Positions 54,846-63,440 of a stretch of 64,000 nt of DNA are shown one piece after another. The notes beneath the pieces are model-generated. The model was given only the letters and a program-made list of their open reading frames with translations. It searched no databases and was not told the origin of the DNA. The position numbers were made by a program, and so were the translations under genes. Position 1 is the first letter of the stretch, and each line of letters opens with the position of its first letter. Source of the DNA: Burkholderia latens (lineage in GTDB: Bacteria; Pseudomonadota; Gammaproteobacteria; Burkholderiales; Burkholderiaceae). Location: assembly GCF_001718795.1 (NCBI RefSeq), contig NZ_CP013438.1:186001-250000 (forward strand), read 5' to 3'.

Positions 54846-55940
54846 ATGACGCTCTTAAAAGGTCTCCTCGGCTTTTTGGGGCTAAAACCCCGGACTGCAC
54901 CTGCGGCAGCACCTAGGCCGACGGCTACCGCGCCAACGACCACTAAAGTTGCAGACACGGTCGTTGCTGAGCCAGCTCGTGAGCGTATCCGGCTTCCATC
55001 AAAAATTAATGACCTGATGGATTTCGGCCTCGCGCGTCACTCGCCCAACAAGCACTGGTCTGTCGGCTATTGGGACCCAGGCCCCGACGCATCGCAGAAG
55101 CGACAACGAACCGTGAGTCTTCGCGATAATATGACCGGCGGCATTGTGACCAGGGTCAACAACCTGGAACGCCCATTCTCGGTTGACGTCTCGGACACGG
55201 GGGTTTTTGGGGTGAACGACGCTGGCCAGACTTCAGCGCTTTCCGCGAAGCTCATGATTTTCGACCGAACAGGCAAGCCAGTGTATAGGCGTGTGTATAA
55301 CGCGAACCTGGCTGGCTTCAGCATTTCACCGTGTGGGCGGTACGTCGCGAGCCAAACCTGTAATTCTGCCAACGAAGACAGCTTCATCCTCGAGATACAT
55401 GACGTCGCGCAGCAGAGGGTACTGGCCTCATGCACGCCGGTCGCAGGCTGGAGCTCGGAATACACGTTTGAAATTGAGGGCGGGGAGCTCAAACGCGTTT
55501 TTGCGAAAATCAACCACCTTGGGTGGTTCGCATATTCACCGACCGGCGAATTTCTCGACGCAAAGAAATTTATGGCCGCTCGCCTCACCAAAGGCGACCC
55601 GTGGACGCGCATCCGGGCCGCTGGGGAACTGGTCGAGATGGACGGCTCCGATAAGGCACTCGAGCGCGCGTTCGGTGTTGTTGGTGCAACGATTTCTGCT
55701 TTCCAGTCCGGACAGGACGGCAGGTGGCTCGCGGGCGGCTATCGCCTTAAGGGCGAGTTGCTAGAGAAGATGAACAAGCCAACCGAGGCAATAGAAGCTT
55801 ACCGTGCCGCCCTTGGCTTAGATTCGAAAATTGGGGTCAAGAAACGGTTGGCGGCCATGGAAAAAGCGGCCTCGCACAAGTTGTCGATAGATATGGACGC
55901 CGAACAACGCCCCTCTCGGTCGAGCAGACCGAAACCGTGA
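54846..55940 (+). CDS. Beta-propeller-like and TPR repeat protein
   Basis: 364 aa from the ATG with GGGAGGG six bases upstream. A short hydrophobic/Pro-Ala-rich N-terminus is followed by about 200 residues with WD40-like strand repeats (HSPNKHWSVGYWDPG, NLAGFSISPCGRYVASQTCN, INHLGWFAYSPTGEFLDAKK). A C-terminal TPR hairpin follows (YRLKGELLEKMNKPTEAIEAY). A scaffold or sensor role is likely. It begins about 250 bp after the ABC-3C ATPase on the same strand and may be a fourth component. Function unknown. Confidence 0.72.
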   Translation: MTLLKGLLGFLGLKPRTAPAAAPRPTATAPTTTKVADTVVAEPARERIRLPSKINDLMDFGLARHSPNKHWSVGYWDPGPDASQKRQRTVSLRDNMTGGIVTRVNNLERPFSVDVSDTGVFGVNDAGQTSALSAKLMIFDRTGKPVYRRVYNANLAGFSISPCGRYVASQTCNSANEDSFILEIHDVAQQRVLASCTPVAGWSSEYTFEIEGGELKRVFAKINHLGWFAYSPTGEFLDAKKFMAARLTKGDPWTRIRAAGELVEMDGSDKALERAFGVVGATISAFQSGQDGRWLAGGYRLKGELLEKMNKPTEAIEAYRAALGLDSKIGVKKRLAAMEKAASHKLSIDMDAEQRPSRSSRPKP

Positions 55941-56113
55941 AAAACCTTCATCGCGTGGTCGTCTTGATGCGCGGACAAATGTACGCTCAGGCGAATAGGC
56001 GAATTTCTTACGGTGATGCGCAGAGGGCGCTGAAGCAGTCGGAGGAGCTTTTCTTTACCGACGATGAACTCGACCGCATGCTGCCGAAGAAGCTGCGAAC
56101 GAAGCGACCCTGA
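55937..56113 (+). CDS. 58-aa basic protein coupled to the repeat protein
   Basis: A GTG overlaps the upstream TGA as GTGA and opens a 58-codon frame (VKNLHRVVVLMRGQMYAQAN, then ISYGDAQRALKQSEELFFTD, ending KKLRTKRP). The overlap and clean helical composition suggest a real small gene translated by coupling. An internal ATG at 55967 is possible. No family recognised. Confidence 0.5.
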   Translation: MKNLHRVVVLMRGQMYAQANRRISYGDAQRALKQSEELFFTDDELDRMLPKKLRTKRP

Positions 56114-56289
56114 ATCAATTCTGGTGATGCCGGCTGGTTTACGCTGGCGACAATCCATTGGCTCCGAGTTCGGGTGAATGGCTGTTCCAGTTGGCGGGCG
56201 AGTCCCGAGCCGCACCGCAAATCACATCCAGCGGCATGCTGCTGCGGTGTAGCTATACCGGGGAAGATGCGCTCCGTGGCAGCCTACCT

Positions 56290-56459
56290 CCTGTGATTGC
56301 GCCAAAAGCAGGAGGTCCCTAGCCGGTATTTTTCACGAAATACACATGGCACAGTAAAAGCGTCCCGTGCCACGTGTAGAAGGCGCTTGAGGGAATATTG
56401 ACCCCCTTCTTGGAACGCTTTTGCGGGTGGCCACGGGACGCTTTCATTTTTGGCGAACA
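56290..56459 (-). repeat. glmS-proximal (right) transposon end with TnsB-site repeats
   Basis: The terminal site is 56435-56459, ending GGCGAACA. Related cores follow inward: GGAACGCTTTT at 56412, and TAAAAGCGTCCC at 56355 in the opposite orientation. Nothing coding lies between the 58-aa gene and the end. In Tn7 the glmS-proximal end also has the denser cluster of TnsB sites. Confidence 0.85.
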
Positions 56460-56464
56460 CAAAG
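56460..56464. repeat. Target-site duplication of the Tn7-like element, right copy
   Basis: CAAAG directly after the terminal ACA, matching the copy before the left end. Confidence 0.93.
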
Positions 56465-56530
56465 AACACGAACCCGTGAGCCCCCTCACTCCACCGTCAC
56501 CGACTTAGCCAGATTTCTCGGCTTATCGAT
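56460..56530 (-). other. attTn7 region (insertion point plus glmS 3' end)
   Basis: The last codons of glmS ([11 protein letters not shown] then TGA) are the sequence that TnsD proteins bind, and insertion occurred about 24 bp past the stop. The insertion leaves glmS intact but separates it from its native downstream sequence, now beyond the left end. Confidence 0.85.
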
Positions 56531-58315
56531 ATCCGTTCCTCGCGCCAACGCAGCGTGATAGGCCAGCAACTGCATCGGCACCGTATGCAGAATCGGCGAC
56601 AGCGGCCCGTAGTACTCGTTGAGCCGAATCACGTCGATCCCGTCGCCCGGCACCAGCCCGCAATCCACGTCCGCGAACACGAAAAGCCTGCCGTTCCGCG
56701 CACTGACCTCATGCATGTTCGATTTCAGCTTCTCCAGCAGCACATCGTTCGGCGCCACCGCAATCACCGGCATTTCATTGCTGACCAGTGCGAGCGGCCC
56801 ATGCTTCAGTTCCCCGGCGGGGTAAGCCTCCGCATGGATATAGGAAATCTCCTTCATCTTCAGCGCGCCCTCGAGCGCGATCGGATAATGCATCCCGCGC
56901 CCGAGAAACAGCATGTTGTCGCGTCGCGCGAGCAGCTCCGACCAGCCCATGATCTGCGGTTCCAGCGCAAGCACCTTCGCCATCGCATCCGGCAAATGGC
57001 GCAGCGCGCGCAAATGCTCGTGCTCGTCGGCATCGCTCAACCGCCCGCGCACCTGCGCCAGTGACAGCGTCAGCAAGAACAGCGCAACGAGCTGCGTCGT
57101 AAACGCCTTCGTCGACGCAACTCCGATCTCGATCCCGGCGCGCGTCACGAATTGCAGCGTGCATTCGCGCATCAGCGCACTCGTCGCGACGTTGCAGATC
57201 GCGAGCGTATGCATCATCCCGCGCTGCTTCGCCACGTGCACCGCACCGAGCACGTCGGCCGTCTCTCCGCTCTGCGACACCGCGACGACGAGCGTGCGCG
57301 GGTTCGGCACGCTGTCGCGATACCGGAACTCGCTCGCGATCTCGACGCTTGCAGGCAGTTTCGCGAGGCTCTCGATCCAGTACTTCGCGGTCAGCGCCGC
57401 GTGATAACTGCCGCCGCACGCGAGCAGCAATACCGAATCGACGTCGTTGAACACGCGCCACGCACCGTCGCCGAACAGCTCGGGCATGATCGACGCGACG
57501 TCGAGCAGCGTGTCGGCCACCGCCTGCGGCTGCTCGAAAATCTCCTTCTGCATGTAGTAGCGATACGAACCGAGATCGGCCGAGCCGCTATGCGCGGCCA
57601 CGCGCTGCACCGCGCGCTCGACGCGCTGGCCGGCCGCATCGACGATCCAGTAGCGATGCAGCTGGATGTCGGCGACGTCGCCGTTTTCGAGGTACGCGAC
57701 GCGATCGGTGATGCCCGACAACGCGATCGCATCCGATGCCAGGAAGTTTTCGCCGTCGCCGACACCGACGACAAGCGGCATCCCGTCGCGCGCGCCGACG
57801 ATCCGGTGCGGCTCGTCGCGGCACATCACCGCGATCGCGAAGCTGCCGCGCAGGCGCGCAACCGCGCGGCGCACCGCGTCGAACAGGTCGCCGTCGTACA
57901 TATGATCGATCAGATGCGCGATCGCCTCGCTGTCGGTCTGGCTCGCGAACACGTAGCCGTGTGCCTGGAGTTCCGCACGCAGCTGGTCGCAGTTCTCGAT
58001 GATTCCGTTGTGCGACAGCGCGATGCGTGCGTTGTCGTCGCTCGGCGAGAAGTGCGGGTGCGCATTCAGTGTGACGGGTGCGCCGTGCGTCGCCCAGCGC
58101 GTATGCGCGATGCCGGTGTACCCCGACAACGCGTGCTCGGCGATCTCGCGCTGTAGCCTGGCGACGCGGTCGACGCTGCGCGCGCGTGCCAGCGCACGGT
58201 CGCGGTACACCACGACGCCGCACGAATCGTAACCGCGGTATTCGAGCCGCTTCAGCCCGTCGACGAGGTTCGGCAGGATGTCCCGCTGGGCAACCGCTCC
58301 GACAATTCCACACAT
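56486..58315 (-). CDS. glmS: Glutamine-fructose-6-phosphate aminotransferase (isomerizing)
   Basis: 609 aa. It begins [11 protein letters not shown] with the Cys2 nucleophile of the glutaminase domain. The SIS isomerase domains contain [27 protein letters not shown] and the C-terminal [11 protein letters not shown]. It makes glucosamine-6-phosphate for peptidoglycan and LPS. Burkholderia genomes often hold more than one glmS, each a possible Tn7 target. No sign of a glmS ribozyme, which belongs to Gram-positives. Divergent from an Lrp-type gene. Confidence 0.97.
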   Translation of the reverse strand: MCGIVGAVAQRDILPNLVDGLKRLEYRGYDSCGVVVYRDRALARARSVDRVARLQREIAEHALSGYTGIAHTRWATHGAPVTLNAHPHFSPSDDNARIALSHNGIIENCDQLRAELQAHGYVFASQTDSEAIAHLIDHMYDGDLFDAVRRAVARLRGSFAIAVMCRDEPHRIVGARDGMPLVVGVGDGENFLASDAIALSGITDRVAYLENGDVADIQLHRYWIVDAAGQRVERAVQRVAAHSGSADLGSYRYYMQKEIFEQPQAVADTLLDVASIMPELFGDGAWRVFNDVDSVLLLACGGSYHAALTAKYWIESLAKLPASVEIASEFRYRDSVPNPRTLVVAVSQSGETADVLGAVHVAKQRGMMHTLAICNVATSALMRECTLQFVTRAGIEIGVASTKAFTTQLVALFLLTLSLAQVRGRLSDADEHEHLRALRHLPDAMAKVLALEPQIMGWSELLARRDNMLFLGRGMHYPIALEGALKMKEISYIHAEAYPAGELKHGPLALVSNEMPVIAVAPNDVLLEKLKSNMHEVSARNGRLFVFADVDCGLVPGDGIDVIRLNEYYGPLSPILHTVPMQLLAYHAALARGTDIDKPRNLAKSVTVE

Positions 58316-58365
58316 ATCGCGCTCCGTAAACGTCGTGTCTGAATCCGTGACAGCGATGGTAGAAG

Positions 58366-58452
58366 CGAGCGAATGGAATTAAATTTCAAAATAAGCGAGA
58401 TAGTGAAAAAAGGCAGCGGGCGGTTATCATGTTGAAATTAAATTTCAAGCCT
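58366..58452. promoter_or_regulatory. Palindromic Lrp-type sites between glmS and lrp
   Basis: GGAATTAAATTTCAAAAT (from 58376) and TTGAAATTAAATTTCAAG (58433-58450) are inverted-repeat AT-rich blocks in an otherwise GC-rich region. The second is a perfect palindrome over TTGAAATTAAATTTCAA except its centre. They sit upstream of the regulator start and could mediate autoregulation and glmS control. Confidence 0.55.
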
Positions 58453-58471
58453 TGATCGAAAGGAGCCGTGG

Positions 58472-58969
58472 ATGGCCGGCATCACCCTCGACGAACTCGA
58501 CCTGCGCATTCTCGCGATCCTGCAGGACGACGCATCGATTTCGAATCTGCAACTCGCCGAACGCGCGCTGTCGTCGCCGCCGACCTGCATGCGCCGCGTT
58601 CGACGGCTGACGGAGGCGGGCGTGATCCGCCGTCAGATCGCGGTGCTCGATCCGCGCGCGATCGGCACGGGCGTCACAGCGCTGATCGAAATCAGCCTCG
58701 ACCGGCAGACGGCCGAAGACTACGATGCCTTCGAAGCGTACGTGTGCGCGGAGCCCGCGGTCACGCAGTGCTATCGCGTGTCGCCTGGGCCGGATTTCGT
58801 GGTGGTGGCCGATCTGGCCGACGTCGCCGAATACGACGTATTCGCGCGGCGGCTGTTCACCGGCGCGTCGAACGTGCGCAACGTGCGGACGTTCTTCTCG
58901 ACGCATCGCGCGAAATTCGAGGCGAACGCACGGGTGGCGCATGCGACGCGCAAGCGCGATGGCGGCTAG
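58472..58969 (+). CDS. Lrp/AsnC-family transcriptional regulator
   Basis: 165 aa. The HTH LDELDLRILAILQDDASISN followed by LQLAERALSSPPTCMRRVRR is joined to a RAM ligand-binding domain (TALIEISLDRQTAEDYDAFE, AVTQCYRVSPGPDFVVV). It binds amino acids and controls nearby or metabolic genes. The 156-bp divergent region shared with glmS is AT-rich and contains repeated TTGAAATTAAATTTCAA-like palindromes, probable Lrp sites. Confidence 0.93.
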   Translation: MAGITLDELDLRILAILQDDASISNLQLAERALSSPPTCMRRVRRLTEAGVIRRQIAVLDPRAIGTGVTALIEISLDRQTAEDYDAFEAYVCAEPAVTQCYRVSPGPDFVVVADLADVAEYDVFARRLFTGASNVRNVRTFFSTHRAKFEANARVAHATRKRDGG

Positions 58970-59008
58970 GCCGGACGACGCGCATCGAGCGGGCAAGCGT
59001 TTCCCGCA

Positions 59009-59542
59009 TCAGAACGCGAGCGTTTGCTGAACCGGATGAAGCGCGTCACGCGCGAATCCGGCGCCTTCGAGCGACAGCAACGCGCGTTTCCGTTCGATCC
59101 CGCCCGCATACCCGGTCAGGCTGCCCGACGCGCCGATTACACGATGGCACGGCACCATGATCGACACGGGATTGCGGCCGACCGCGCCGCCGACGGCACG
59201 CGCGGCGCTCATAGGCAGCCCGACGCGTGCGGTGATATCGCCATACGACACGAGCTCGCCGAATGGAATCGCGAGCAGTTGCGCCCACACGCTGCGTTGA
59301 AACGCGGTGCCGCGCAGTTGAATCGGCACGCTGAACCTTTCGCGCGTGCCGGTGAAATATTCGGCAACTTCTTCGGCCACCTCGCGTACGAGCGGCGACG
59401 CGTTGCGCGCGTTCGCATCCGGTGCGATCGCAAGCGACGGATAGTATTTCTGGCCAACGAAAAACAGGCCCGTCAACGCATCCTCTTCAATGCGGATGGC
59501 GATGTCGCCAAGCGGGCTCGAAATCAGATGAGCGGGTGTCAT
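59009..59542 (-). CDS. ogt: Methylated-DNA-protein-cysteine methyltransferase
   Basis: 177 aa from MTPAHLISSPLGDIAIRIEE. The active-site block IMVPCHRVIG has acceptor Cys132, preceded by the HTH-like GELVSYGDITARVGLP and AVGGAVGRNPVS. It removes O6-alkyl groups from guanine in a suicide reaction. The frame is open upstream, but GGAG ten bases before this ATG and the family N-terminus favour it. Ogt rather than Ada, because no N-terminal Zn domain is present. Confidence 0.93.
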   Translation of the reverse strand: MTPAHLISSPLGDIAIRIEEDALTGLFFVGQKYYPSLAIAPDANARNASPLVREVAEEVAEYFTGTRERFSVPIQLRGTAFQRSVWAQLLAIPFGELVSYGDITARVGLPMSAARAVGGAVGRNPVSIMVPCHRVIGASGSLTGYAGGIERKRALLSLEGAGFARDALHPVQQTLAF

Positions 59543-59982
59543 CGCAAAGCTTCTCCATGAAGGCGGCGGCGCGGTGTACGCGCGCCGCCGAAACGCCTGT
59601 CTCGCGACAGCAGAGCCGCAGCAGGTCTCGGGATCGACGCGTACGGGACGACTGTAAACCATCGGCGCGACCGATTCTGGCCGGAATCGCCGGCGAGTCA
59701 TCCCGTGGTTTCGCTGCCGGAAAATCGGGGAAAAACGGTTAATGCCATTCTGCGAAACAGTCGTCTCTTTTCGCGCGACTGAATTTGAGATGACTCATCG
59801 AAATCCCGGACTGACAACGCACCGCCCGGCATCCTATGCTTTGAAAAACGTTTTCCAGCATTCGCTGGGGAGGCGGCTGCGCCACGCAACGGCGGGCCGC
59901 TGCCCGCGCCGGCGCCCGTCGCCGGTCATGGATACGCATCGACATGCGGCGCGACGGGCGCGGCCGCGCATCGGAGACATTC
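59543..59982. promoter_or_regulatory. Divergent promoter region of ogt and the uronate transporter
   Basis: 440 bp without a gene. It contains the operator at 59842-59857 and, near 59750-59800, an AT-richer stretch likely to hold the transporter promoter. Confidence 0.5.
59842..59857. promoter_or_regulatory. LacI-family operator upstream of the transporter
   Basis: TGAAAAACGTTTTCCA, a 16-bp near-perfect palindrome, differs by one base from the site upstream of uronate dehydrogenase. The central ACGT with A/T arms is typical for LacI/GntR-type sugar-acid repressors. The repressor encoded next to it is the probable ligand. Confidence 0.75.
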
Positions 59983-61275
59983 ATGCAATCTGCCGTCGTC
60001 GGCGCGGTCCGCGCGGCCGCGAGCCGCTATCGCTGGACCGTCTGTGCGCTGCTGTTCTTCGCGACCGTCATCAATTACATGGATCGCCAGATCCTCGGCC
60101 TGCTCGCGCCGATGCTCCAGCACGACATCGGCTGGAGCCAGGTGCAGTACGGCCGCATCGTGATGGCGTTCTCCGCGTTCTACGCGATCGGCCTGCTCGG
60201 CTTCGGGCGCATTGTCGACTGGCTCGGCACGCGCATCTCGTATGCGGTCGCGATGCTCGTATGGAGCATCGCGGCGATGCTGCACGCGGCAGTCGGCTCG
60301 GTGGCGGGCTTCGCGGCCGTGCGCGCGCTGCTCGGGATCGGCGAGGGCGGCAACTTCCCGGCGGCGATCAAGACGACGGCGGAATGGTTTCCGCGCCGCG
60401 AACGCGCACTCGCAACCGGCATCTTCAACTCGGGTGCGAACATCGGCGCGGTGTTCGCACCGGCGATCATTCCCGCGATCGCGGTGGCGTACGGCTGGCG
60501 CGCGGCGTTCGTGATCGTCGGCGCGATCGGCATCGTGTGGCTCGCGGTGTGGCTGGTGATGTACCGGACGGCCGACACGCGCGCGCTCGCAGCCGAGTAC
60601 GACGAGCCACGCGACGAAGCCGAAGCGCTCGACGCGGCGAACGCGGATGCCGGCGCGCCGCGCTGGGGCGAACTGATCCGCAAGCGCGAGACGTGGGCAT
60701 TCCTGATCGGCAAGTTCCTGACCGATCCGGTGTGGTGGTTCTATCTGTTCTGGTTGCCGAAGTGGCTGAACGAGTCGCGCGGGATGGACATGCAGCATAT
60801 CGGGCTGCCGCTCGTGTGCATCTATGCGCTGACGACGGTCGGCAGCATCGGCGGCGGCTGGCTGTCGTCGGTGCTGCTGCGCGCCGGCTGGAGCGTGAAC
60901 GGTGCGCGCAAGACGGCGATGCTGATCTGCGCGTGTTGTGTGCTGCCGATCGCGTTCGTATCGCAGGTGCAGAGCCTCTGGATCGCGGTGCTGATCGTCG
61001 GCGTTGCCGCCGCCGCGCACCAGGGCTGGTCGGCGAACCTGTTCACGACGGCATCCGACCTGTTCCCGCGCCGTGCGGTGGCGTCGGTGGTCGGCATCGG
61101 CGGGATGGCCGGCTCGATCGGCGGCGTGCTGTTCTCGGAAGTGATTGGCCAGGTGCTGCAACGCACGGGCCACTACTGGGTGCTGTTCGCGATCGGCGCG
61201 CTGGCGTACCTGATTGCGCTGGCCGTCATGCACGTGCTCACGCCGAAGATGAAGCCGGCGAAGCTCGACGCGTGA
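59983..61275 (+). CDS. MFS hexuronate/sugar-acid transporter (ExuT/GudP-like)
   Basis: 430 aa, with the first of 12 membrane segments in WTVCALLFFATVINYMDRQI, where NYMDRQ is the hallmark of the anion:cation symporter family that includes ExuT and GudP. RALLGIGEGGNFPAAIKTTA and EWFPRRERALATGIFNSGA are further family blocks. GGAG lies eight bases before the ATG. It probably imports galacturonate or glucuronate by proton symport for the dehydrogenase encoded nearby. Confidence 0.9.
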   Translation: MQSAVVGAVRAAASRYRWTVCALLFFATVINYMDRQILGLLAPMLQHDIGWSQVQYGRIVMAFSAFYAIGLLGFGRIVDWLGTRISYAVAMLVWSIAAMLHAAVGSVAGFAAVRALLGIGEGGNFPAAIKTTAEWFPRRERALATGIFNSGANIGAVFAPAIIPAIAVAYGWRAAFVIVGAIGIVWLAVWLVMYRTADTRALAAEYDEPRDEAEALDAANADAGAPRWGELIRKRETWAFLIGKFLTDPVWWFYLFWLPKWLNESRGMDMQHIGLPLVCIYALTTVGSIGGGWLSSVLLRAGWSVNGARKTAMLICACCVLPIAFVSQVQSLWIAVLIVGVAAAAHQGWSANLFTTASDLFPRRAVASVVGIGGMAGSIGGVLFSEVIGQVLQRTGHYWVLFAIGALAYLIALAVMHVLTPKMKPAKLDA

Positions 61276-61383
61276 TCGCGTCGCGGCAAACGACCGCGCC
61301 GCCTGCAGGCGGCGCGTTTTCATTTGAAGTGCGGCGAAGCGGTGCCCGCCGGCTGGAAGAGCCGAGCGCGCGCGCCGACCGGT

Positions 61384-62376
61384 TCAACCGGCCGCGGCCG
61401 TCGATGCACGCATGATCAGCCGCGGCTCGAACGTCGAGTAGCTCGCGTCGGTGCGCCCGGCGAGCGCGTCGATCAGCTTCTGCATCGCGAGTTCGCCCAT
61501 GTTTTCGCTCTGGATGTCGATGGTGGTCAGCGCAGGCGCCGCATATTGGCCGTACGGCACGTTGTCGATGCCGGCAACGGATACGTCCTGCGGCAGCCGG
61601 AATCCGAGCGACGCGGCTTCCTTCATGAAGCCGAGCGCGATCAGGTCGTTGTAGCAGATCACGGCCTGCGGACGCTGCGGCCCGAGCATCACGCGCGAGC
61701 ATGCGCGCTCGCCGGCTTCGGCGGTCGGCGCGTGCGCGTCGTGCACGTCGAGCGTGAGCCCCGCTTCGGCGAGGCAGTCGCGCGCGCCCTGGATCCGTTC
61801 GTCGTTCACGCGCGCGGTTCCGAAGCCGAGGTACGCGATGCGCGTGTGGCCGAGATTGAGCATGTGCCGCGCGAGCATGTAGGTGGCGAGCCGGTTGTCG
61901 ATGCCGACGCTCGGAATCGGCAGACCGGGGCTGCGCCGCAGCAGCACGAGCGGCTTGTGCAGGTCGAGCATCCAGCCGGCCTCGTCGTCGGGCATCCGCG
62001 TGCTGACGATCAGCCCGTCGACGCGCTGCGCGAGCGCCTCGATCAGCGAACGTTCGCGCGCCTGGCTCTCTTCGGTGTCGACGAGCAGCAGCGTGTAGTC
62101 GTGCTGGAGCGCGACGCGGTTCGCGCCTTTGACGACGTTCGTGAAATGCGGGTTGCTGATGTCGAGAATCACGACGCCGATGGTCCGCGTGCGCCCCGTA
62201 ATCATCGAGCGCGCGAGCGGGTTCGAACGGTAGCCGAGCCGCTCGATCGCTTCCTTGAGCCGCGCTTCCACGCTCGGCGAGAAGCGCTGCGTGCCGTTCA
62301 CGTACTTGGATACCGTCGCAACCGACACGCCGGCTTCCGCGGCCACGTCGCGGATCGTCGGGGAAACTCTTTTCAT
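61384..62376 (-). CDS. LacI-family repressor of the uronate genes
   Basis: 330 aa from MKRVSPTIRDVAAEAGVSVA; a TTG 24 bp upstream is an alternative. The HTH (IRDVAAEAGVSVATVSKYVN) and hinge (YRSNPLARSM) are followed by a periplasmic-binding-protein-like sensor (TIGVVILDISNPHFTNVVKG, SVAGIDNVPYGQYAAPALTT). It lies between the transporter and dehydrogenase, each with a matching palindromic operator. A weaker match (81-96 of line 62381: AGGGTAACGTTTTCGT) at its own start suggests autorepression. Confidence 0.92.
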   Translation of the reverse strand: MKRVSPTIRDVAAEAGVSVATVSKYVNGTQRFSPSVEARLKEAIERLGYRSNPLARSMITGRTRTIGVVILDISNPHFTNVVKGANRVALQHDYTLLLVDTEESQARERSLIEALAQRVDGLIVSTRMPDDEAGWMLDLHKPLVLLRRSPGLPIPSVGIDNRLATYMLARHMLNLGHTRIAYLGFGTARVNDERIQGARDCLAEAGLTLDVHDAHAPTAEAGERACSRVMLGPQRPQAVICYNDLIALGFMKEAASLGFRLPQDVSVAGIDNVPYGQYAAPALTTIDIQSENMGELAMQKLIDALAGRTDASYSTFEPRLIMRASTAAAG

Positions 62377-62517
62377 CGGAAGGGTAACGTTTTCGTTCAA
62401 TTGCCCGCGATTGTGGCAGAAAAAGCCGGCCTCCGGCCGTCACTCTGGCATCGGGAAAATGCGGATGATCGCGAACGGCTCCCGCCATTGACGTCCGGGT
62501 TTCGTCCCGCGTATAGT

Positions 62518-62533
62518 TGGAAAACGTTTTCCA
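62518..62533. promoter_or_regulatory. LacI-family operator upstream of uronate dehydrogenase
   Basis: TGGAAAACGTTTTCCA is a perfect 16-bp palindrome 42 bp before the start codon of the dehydrogenase and 142 bp from the divergent repressor start. Confidence 0.8.
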
Positions 62534-62574
62534 CTTTTCGGTATATCCGGCATGGATTCAAGGAGACAGATTCG

Positions 62575-63411
62575 ATGAACGCCACCTCCACCGGCGCACG
62601 CAAGCCGTTCCGGCGCGTGCTGCTGACCGGCGCGGCCGGCAACCTCGGCCGGCAGTTGCGCGGCGCGCTGGCGAACTGGGCCGACATCGTGCGCGTGAGC
62701 GACATCGCCGCGCTCGACGCAGCGGCCGCGCATGAAGAAGCCCGGGTCGTGGACCTGGCGGACCGGCCTGCGGTGATGGACCTCGTCGACGGCGTCGACG
62801 CGATCGTCCATCTGGGCGGGATTTCGGTCGATGCGCCGTTCGACGATCTCGTCGACGCGAACATCACCGGCACGTACAACCTGTACGAAGCCGCGCGCAA
62901 GCACGGCGTGAAACGGATCGTGTTCGCGAGCTCGAACCATGCGATCGGTTTCCACCCGGTGACGGAAGTGCTCGATGCGGATTCGCCGTTGCGTCCGGAC
63001 AGTCTCTATGGCGTGACGAAGTGCTTCGGCGAGTCGCTGTCGCGCTATTACTTCGACCGCTTCGGGATCGAGACGGTGTGCCTGCGGATCGGCTCATCGT
63101 TCGAAGTCCCGAAGAATCCGCGAATGCTCGTGACCTACCTCAGCTATCGCGACTTCATCGAGCTCGTGCGCTGCTCGTTGCTGACGAACCGCGTCGGGCA
63201 CGCGATTGTCTACGGCGCGTCGGATAACCCGGTGAAGTGGTGGGACAACACGAAAGTCGCGTTCCTTGGCTTCCGGCCGCAGGACAGCTCCGAGCAGTTC
63301 GCCGGGCTGTTCCCGGTGACGGCGCCGACCGCCGACTACGACGATCCGGCGCAGCGCTACCAGGGCGGCGGTTTCGTCGTCGGCGAGCCGATGGAGCGCG
63401 ACGCGAAATAA
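62575..63411 (+). CDS. udh: Uronate dehydrogenase (NAD-dependent SDR/epimerase fold)
   Basis: 278 aa from an ATG preceded by AGGAGAC. Rossmann motif LLTGAAGNLGRQ (17-28). The catalytic Tyr145-x3-Lys149 is in SLYGVTKCFGES, with the Ser-rich FASSNHAIGFHP block typical of Udh. It oxidises galacturonate or glucuronate to the aldarolactone, the first step of the oxidative uronate route. With the ExuT-like transporter and LacI repressor it forms a compact uronate regulon. Confidence 0.9.
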   Translation: MNATSTGARKPFRRVLLTGAAGNLGRQLRGALANWADIVRVSDIAALDAAAAHEEARVVDLADRPAVMDLVDGVDAIVHLGGISVDAPFDDLVDANITGTYNLYEAARKHGVKRIVFASSNHAIGFHPVTEVLDADSPLRPDSLYGVTKCFGESLSRYYFDRFGIETVCLRIGSSFEVPKNPRMLVTYLSYRDFIELVRCSLLTNRVGHAIVYGASDNPVKWWDNTKVAFLGFRPQDSSEQFAGLFPVTAPTADYDDPAQRYQGGGFVVGEPMERDAK

Positions 63412-63440
63412 GCGCGGCGGCGGCCCCGCGGCGCCGGCGA

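Larger units (their letters stand above)
19918..56459. mobile_element. Tn7-like transposon inserted at attTn7 downstream of glmS
   Basis: The 36,542-bp element is bounded by near-identical inverted ends (left TGTTCGCGAAAAATGAAAGC..., right complement TGTTCGCCAAAAATGAAAGC...; 24 of 25 bases match) and flanked by CAAAG on both sides. The centre of the duplication is 24 bp past the last base of the glmS stop, the canonical attTn7 spacing. It carries a tnsC-tniQ-tniQ-tnsA-tnsB operon and no tnsE or CRISPR-Cas genes. Cargo includes several defence-like modules and three later insertion sequences (about 6.4 kb with duplications), so the element was about 30 kb before they landed. Gene order and the position of the tns block differ from classical Tn7, where tnsA sits next to the glmS-proximal end. 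Confidence 0.95.

Noticed and set aside
19918..56459. CRISPR-associated transposon
   Set aside because: TniQ and TnsABC raise the possibility, but there are no cas genes and no regularly spaced direct repeats anywhere in the element.
58316..58471. glmS ribozyme
   Set aside because: The interval is only 156 bp, is AT-rich with palindromes, and shows none of the ribozyme core; the element is known from Gram-positive bacteria.
61324..63411. 695-codon plus-strand frame fused to uronate dehydrogenase
   Set aside because: The upstream part is antisense to the LacI gene. The dehydrogenase has its own ATG with AGGAGAC and an operator just before it.
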